Part shown: positions 6,272 through 8,775 of the stretch, piece after piece
Numbering within the stretch: the first letter of the stretch is position 1
Layout: every line of letters begins with the position of its first letter
DNA from: [Eubacterium] saphenum
GTDB lineage: Bacteria; Bacillota; Clostridia; Oscillospirales; Ruminococcaceae
Direction of reading: 5' to 3'
DNA: 8,775 nucleotides
NCBI GenBank assembly: GCA_004554555.1
Contig: SFLN01000083.1
Coordinates: 1 to 8,775, forward strand
The notes under the pieces: generated by a model
Seen by the model: only the letters and a program-made list of their open reading frames with translations
The model's database searches: none
What the model was told of the DNA's origin: nothing
Made by a program: the position numbers and the translations under genes

Positions 6272-7597
6272 TTATTCTTTCTTTTTCATAACGCTCATAT
6301 ACGCGGGGCGGATTATTTTGTCGGTGCAGACGAGCTCTTCAATTCTGTGAGCGCTCCAGCCGACAATTCTTGCCACCGCGAAAATTGCCGTATAAAGCTC
6401 CTTCGGTATCCCGAGCATATCGTAAACGAAGCCGCTGTAAAAGTCAACGTTCGGGCAGACGCCTGTGCGGTTGTGCTTGCGGTTCATAATAATCTGCGGA
6501 GCAAGGCGTTCGGTCTGCTCGTACAGCCGGAATTCATCGGTTCTTCCTTTTTCCGCGGCAAGCTGCTTCACATAGCTTTTCAGCACGCGTTCTCTCGGGT
6601 CGGAAAGCGTGTAAACCGCGTGTCCCATACCGTAGATAAGCCCACGGTGGTCGAAGGTTTCCTTATCGAGGATTTTGTTGAGATAAGCGGAAAGCTCCTC
6701 GTCATCGTTTGCGTCGCGGACGTGCTCGGAGATGTCCGCCATCATATCGATAACCTTCATATTTGCGCCGCCGTGCTTCGGACCTTTCAGCGAACACATC
6801 GCGGCAGCCATTGTCGAGTATGTATCGGAGCCTGAGGACGTGACAACTCTTGTGGTGAACGTGGAGTTGTTTCCGCCGCCGTGCTCCATGTGAAGAATGA
6901 GCGCGGTATCGAGCACCTTTGCTTCGGTTTTCGTGTACTGCTTGTCGGGACGGAGCATTGTGAGGATATTCTCGGCGGGCGAGAGCGCGGGGTCGGGGTA
7001 GTGGATAAACATACTCTCGAGGTTTTGATAGTGGTTGTAGGCGTTGTACGCGTACACCGCGAGAGTGGGGAATTGGCTGATGAGCTGAAGGCACTGGCGG
7101 ATATTGGTTTCGAGGGTGTTCTTTTTCAGCTCCCAGTCGTAAGAAGCGAGCGTGAGAATGCTTCGCGTCATGGTGTTCATAATGTCGTCGGTGGGCGCTT
7201 TCATTATGACATCGCGGGTAAAGTTGGTGGGGAGCGACATCAGTTCCCCGATTGCGGCGCGAAAATCGGCGAATTGCTTTTCATCGGGCAGCACTCCGAC
7301 AAGCAGCAGGTACGCGATTTTATTGTAGCCCATCTCGTCGCTTCCGAGGCTGTTTATCAAATCCTCAACGCGGTAGCCGCGGTACCAGAGTTCCCCGTCG
7401 CACGGCTCTTTTGCGCCGTTTTTCACCTCATAAGACTTGATGAGCGAGATGTTCGTAAGCCCCGTGAGGACGCCGTTTCCCTTTTCATCGCGCAGACCTT
7501 GGTTGATGTCGTATTCATCGAAAAGTCTGCGGTCGATAAAGTCGTTTTCGGAGCAGGCGCGCTCCAGCTCGGTCATATACTCATTCATCGGTTTCAT
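6272..7597 (-). CDS. Citrate synthase
   Basis: 441-residue citrate (or 2-methylcitrate) synthase, condensing acetyl-CoA with oxaloacetate. In an anaerobe this typically feeds 2-oxoglutarate and glutamate synthesis. Catalytic residues are all present: His275 in GPKHGGAN (272-279), His326 in GMGHAVY (323-329) and Asp385 in NVDFYSG (383-389). His239 in HMEHGGGNNST matches the oxaloacetate-binding histidine. The substrate-side stretch ELWYRGY (about 69-75) is also typical. The protein is longer than many bacterial forms by virtue of its N-terminal region. Start ATG 7597 was preferred over TTG 7618 because GGAGG (7604-7608) sits 6 bases before it and would lie inside the longer reading. The first 17 bases overlap the end of the upstream marR gene, implying translational coupling. 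I omit a symbol because gltA/citZ usage depends on the organism, and 2-methylcitrate activity is not excluded. Confidence 0.95.
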   Translation of the reverse strand: MKPMNEYMTELERACSENDFIDRRLFDEYDINQGLRDEKGNGVLTGLTNISLIKSYEVKNGAKEPCDGELWYRGYRVEDLINSLGSDEMGYNKIAYLLLVGVLPDEKQFADFRAAIGELMSLPTNFTRDVIMKAPTDDIMNTMTRSILTLASYDWELKKNTLETNIRQCLQLISQFPTLAVYAYNAYNHYQNLESMFIHYPDPALSPAENILTMLRPDKQYTKTEAKVLDTALILHMEHGGGNNSTFTTRVVTSSGSDTYSTMAAAMCSLKGPKHGGANMKVIDMMADISEHVRDANDDEELSAYLNKILDKETFDHRGLIYGMGHAVYTLSDPRERVLKSYVKQLAAEKGRTDEFRLYEQTERLAPQIIMNRKHNRTGVCPNVDFYSGFVYDMLGIPKELYTAIFAVARIVGWSAHRIEELVCTDKIIRPAYMSVMKKKE

Positions 7598-8075
7598 AGT
7601 CGTCCTCCATTTGTTCAAGCTCGGTTCTCACCACGGTGTCAAATTCTTTCATCAGCGAAAGCAGCTGAATCATTTTCTCCTTGCCGAATTTCTGGAGCAC
7701 GCGCGTGTAAAAATCCTTGAGCTTGCCGTCGGTTTCCTCGAAAACGGACTTGCCGTGCTCGGTGAGCGTGACGTAGGTGCCGTCCTTGCCGTCGCCGTCG
7801 TGGTCCCAGTTTATGAGGTTTTTCCCGCTCATCTCGCGTATCAGCTTGGAGGTTTTGCGTATGGGAAGGTTGAGCTTTTCGGAGATTTCGGAGAGATAAA
7901 TGCGGTCGGAGTAGATGGAGTCGCTCTCGATTTGCTCGCTCATAAAGTGGAGGACGATGTACTCGGCGATATTTACGTCCTTGAACACAAATCGCGCGTC
8001 GTCTTTTGACAACAGATAGCGCCTGTAAGTTATCTCGTGGGCAAGATTTTTCATCGGTTCTTTGATAGGGTTCAT
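7581..8075 (-). CDS. MarR-family transcriptional regulator, first gene of the citrate synthase operon
   Basis: 164-residue winged-helix protein, presumably a dimer. The helix-turn-helix region is about residues 59-83 (IYLSEISEKLNLPIRKTSKLIREM). The wing follows at about 88-106 and ends in YVTLTEHG, the usual MarR post-wing pattern. The classical Asp-x-Arg of the MarR wing is replaced by a glycine-rich acidic tip, DHDGDGKDG. Helices on both sides would form the dimer interface. Start ATG 8075 has AAAGGA (8085-8090) 9 bases upstream; the ATG at 8054 has no ribosome site. The stop overlaps the citrate synthase start by 17 bases, so regulator and enzyme are expressed together. A palindrome in its promoter makes self-regulation likely, with citrate synthase as co-target. 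The ligand is unknown, and no conserved cysteine suggests redox sensing. Confidence 0.88.
   Translation of the reverse strand: MNPIKEPMKNLAHEITYRRYLLSKDDARFVFKDVNIAEYIVLHFMSEQIESDSIYSDRIYLSEISEKLNLPIRKTSKLIREMSGKNLINWDHDGDGKDGTYVTLTEHGKSVFEETDGKLKDFYTRVLQKFGKEKMIQLLSLMKEFDTVVRTELEQMEDDYETDE
7604..7608 (-). promoter_or_regulatory. Ribosome binding site fixing the citrate synthase start
   Basis: GGAGG on the minus strand lies 6 bases before ATG 7597, inside the 3' end of the marR gene. It rules in favour of the 441-residue protein and against the TTG at 7618. Confidence 0.85.
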
Positions 8076-8102
8076 CGCGGTTTATCCTTTCTGTAATTTG
8101 TT

Positions 8103-8108
8103 ATTATA
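8103..8108 (-). promoter_or_regulatory. -10 box of the marR-citrate synthase operon promoter
   Basis: A perfect minus-strand TATAAT lies 28 bases upstream of ATG 8075. At 17 or 18 bases further upstream (8126-8132) I find no acceptable -35 box: CCATAT or ACCATA. The 17-base spacer is almost entirely filled by the palindrome at 8110-8125. Either the promoter is weak or it depends on a bound protein. Confidence 0.6.
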
Positions 8109-8109
8109 C

Positions 8110-8125
8110 AGTTTGATTTTAAACT
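8110..8125 (-). promoter_or_regulatory. Candidate MarR operator, site 1
   Basis: The plus-strand sequence AGTTTGATTTTAAACT has perfect 5-base inverted arms (AGTTT/AAACT) around 6 AT-rich bases. It lies one base from the -10 box, inside the promoter spacer. A sequence with 14 of 16 identical bases occurs at 8673-8688 in the promoter of the neighbouring marR gene. Length, symmetry and position all fit a MarR binding site, but binding itself is inferred. Confidence 0.6.
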
Positions 8126-8143
8126 ATATGGTGAAAATATCGG

Positions 8144-8167
8144 CGCCCGTCCATACCCGCACGGGCG
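8144..8167. repeat. GC-rich inverted repeat between the two marR genes, possible weak terminator
   Basis: CGCCCGT (8144-8150) and ACGGGCG (8161-8167) form a perfect 7-bp stem with a 10-base loop. It lies 26 bases beyond the stop of the right-hand marR gene. On the minus strand only CCGATATTTTC follows, a poor T-tract, so transcription could leak into the marR-citrate synthase operon. Confidence 0.5.
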
Positions 8168-8193
8168 AGTTTTGACGAACGAATGTGCGCTTA

Positions 8194-8604
8194 TTATATC
8201 ATAAAGTGCTCGATATTTTTGCAAATCTTGCGGAATGTGCCGATAAACGAGTTGATTTCCTCGTCGGTCAACCCGTAGTACAGCTCGTTTTTTATCTCTT
8301 TCCAGATGTTCTCGATATCCGCGGCAACCTCTTTTCCCTTATCGGTGAGGGCGAAGTGCATATACCTGCGGTCGTTTTTGTCCTGCGTTGAGGTGATGTA
8401 GCCTTTCTCGGTCAAACCGTATAACGTTGCGGAAATATGACCTTTGTTGGCGTTGAGGAACTCGGAGATGTTCACCAGCGAGTCGGCGCTGCTGCAAATC
8501 GACAGGTAGTAAATCACCTCAAACTCCGCGCGTTTCATATCGTAATGCTTTCGCAAAAGCGCGAATTTCGAGTCGGAGTACTTGCGAAACTCCCCGCCTT
8601 TCAT
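8194..8604 (-). CDS. MarR-family transcriptional regulator, single-gene unit
   Basis: 136-residue winged-helix regulator of normal MarR length. The helix-turn-helix is about residues 45-68 (VNISEFLNANKGHISATLYGLTEK). The wing contains DKNDRR followed by HFALTDKG (76-90), including the classical Asp78-x-Arg80 pair. Flanking helices should form the dimer. I chose ATG 8604 because GGAGG (8610-8614) is 5 bases upstream. ATG 8631 would give 145 residues and has a weaker AGGGTG site 7 bases upstream, so both starts remain possible. It has its own consensus promoter, with operator-like sequence directly downstream of the -10 box, consistent with autorepression. Little sequence is shared with the other MarR protein apart from the fold. 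Its target genes and ligand are unknown; the shared operator points to the citrate synthase operon. Confidence 0.88.
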   Translation of the reverse strand: MKGGEFRKYSDSKFALLRKHYDMKRAEFEVIYYLSICSSADSLVNISEFLNANKGHISATLYGLTEKGYITSTQDKNDRRYMHFALTDKGKEVAADIENIWKEIKNELYYGLTDEEINSFIGTFRKICKNIEHFMI

Positions 8605-8609
8605 TACAA

Positions 8610-8614
8610 CCTCC
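8610..8614 (-). promoter_or_regulatory. Ribosome binding site favouring the internal marR start
   Basis: GGAGG on the minus strand lies 5 bases before ATG 8604. It is a much better match than the site before ATG 8631, so the shorter protein is preferred. Confidence 0.65.
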
Positions 8615-8661
8615 AACGGTTTCTGCACCATATTTTTTCACCCTGCTTTCTGTTAAAATGG

Positions 8662-8688
8662 AAAAATCAAACTGTTTTATTTTAAACT
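8662..8688 (-). promoter_or_regulatory. Candidate MarR operator, site 2, with two overlapping copies
   Basis: Plus-strand bases 8673-8688 (TGTTTTATTTTAAACT) match site 1 at 14 of 16 positions. Read on the minus strand, AGTTTGATTTT at 8663-8673 is an exact 11-base match to the plus-strand start of site 1. Minus-strand AGTTT therefore occurs twice, 15 bases apart. The array directly follows the -10 box and covers the expected start of transcription, a classic repressor position. Confidence 0.58.
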
Positions 8689-8717
8689 ATTATACAACAT
8701 CAATCAAAATTTGTCAA
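8689..8717 (-). promoter_or_regulatory. Consensus sigma-A promoter of the right-hand marR gene
   Basis: On the minus strand TTGACA (8717-8712) and TATAAT (8694-8689) are separated by exactly 17 bases, a perfect consensus promoter. Transcription should start near 8682, about 78 bases before ATG 8604. Such a strong promoter on a regulator gene suggests that it is normally held down by a repressor, probably its own product. Confidence 0.88.
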
Positions 8718-8775
8718 GAGTTATCGGAAAAATTTCTCACAATTTTCACAAAAGCCCGCCTGCGAAAAACAAGCG
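8718..8775. other. Edge region, no gene; possible half terminator
   Basis: No coding sequence is apparent. On the minus strand GCGGGC followed by TTTTGTG (8760-8748) looks like the right arm and T-tract of a terminator whose other arm would lie beyond the window edge. This cannot be confirmed here. Confidence 0.25.

Noticed and set aside
5690..6835. 381-codon plus-strand open frame across the flavodoxin and citrate synthase genes
   Set aside because: It runs antisense to two clearly recognisable proteins with good ribosome sites and shows no family motif itself. It also starts inside the terminator T-tract.

Overview
The window looks like chromosomal DNA of an anaerobic, low-to-mid GC Gram-positive bacterium, most likely a gut or rumen Clostridia member of the Ruminococcus/Oscillospiraceae type. 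The reasons are strong GGAGG-type ribosome binding sites, consensus sigma-A promoters (TTGACA-17-TATAAT appears twice), intrinsic terminators, an MBOAT plus DHHW acetylation pair, and a IICBA sugar PTS followed by its own HPr. The assignment rests on protein flavour and gene style; no marker gene is present.

Right-facing half. (1) Bases 1-161 carry a consensus promoter flanked by two copies of a near-palindromic AT-rich element. (2) 162-3104 is a two-gene operon: an AlgI/DltB-like MBOAT O-acyltransferase and a membrane-anchored DHHW (AlgX/AlgJ-like) protein with a long Ser/Thr linker. Together they would move acetyl groups across the membrane onto a cell-surface glycan. The operon ends in a strong terminator at 3121-3156. 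(3) 3169-5639 has its own promoter and encodes a glucose/N-acetylglucosamine-family PTS permease (IICBA, 713 aa from the re-chosen start) and HPr. The HPr keeps the phosphocarrier His15 but has Lys at position 46, where the regulatory Ser normally sits. This unit ends at a bidirectional terminator at 5665-5691.

Left-facing half (minus strand, read from the right edge). A MarR-family regulator (8194-8604) has a perfect consensus promoter. Next comes a second MarR-family regulator (7581-8075), whose end overlaps the start of a citrate synthase (6272-7597) by 17 bases. A flavodoxin-like protein (5750-6241) follows 30 bases later. The last three form one probable operon that converges on the PTS operon at the shared terminator.

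The most interesting regulatory signal is a 16-base palindromic element, AGTTTGATTTTAAACT. It fills the promoter spacer of the marR-citrate synthase operon and recurs with 14/16 identity just downstream of the -10 box of the other marR gene, where a second partial copy is fused to it. This suggests that one or both MarR proteins cross-regulate the two units and control citrate synthase. I see no RNA genes, mobile elements or CRISPR array. All gene families are recognisable; the novelty lies in regulation and in a few sequence oddities.
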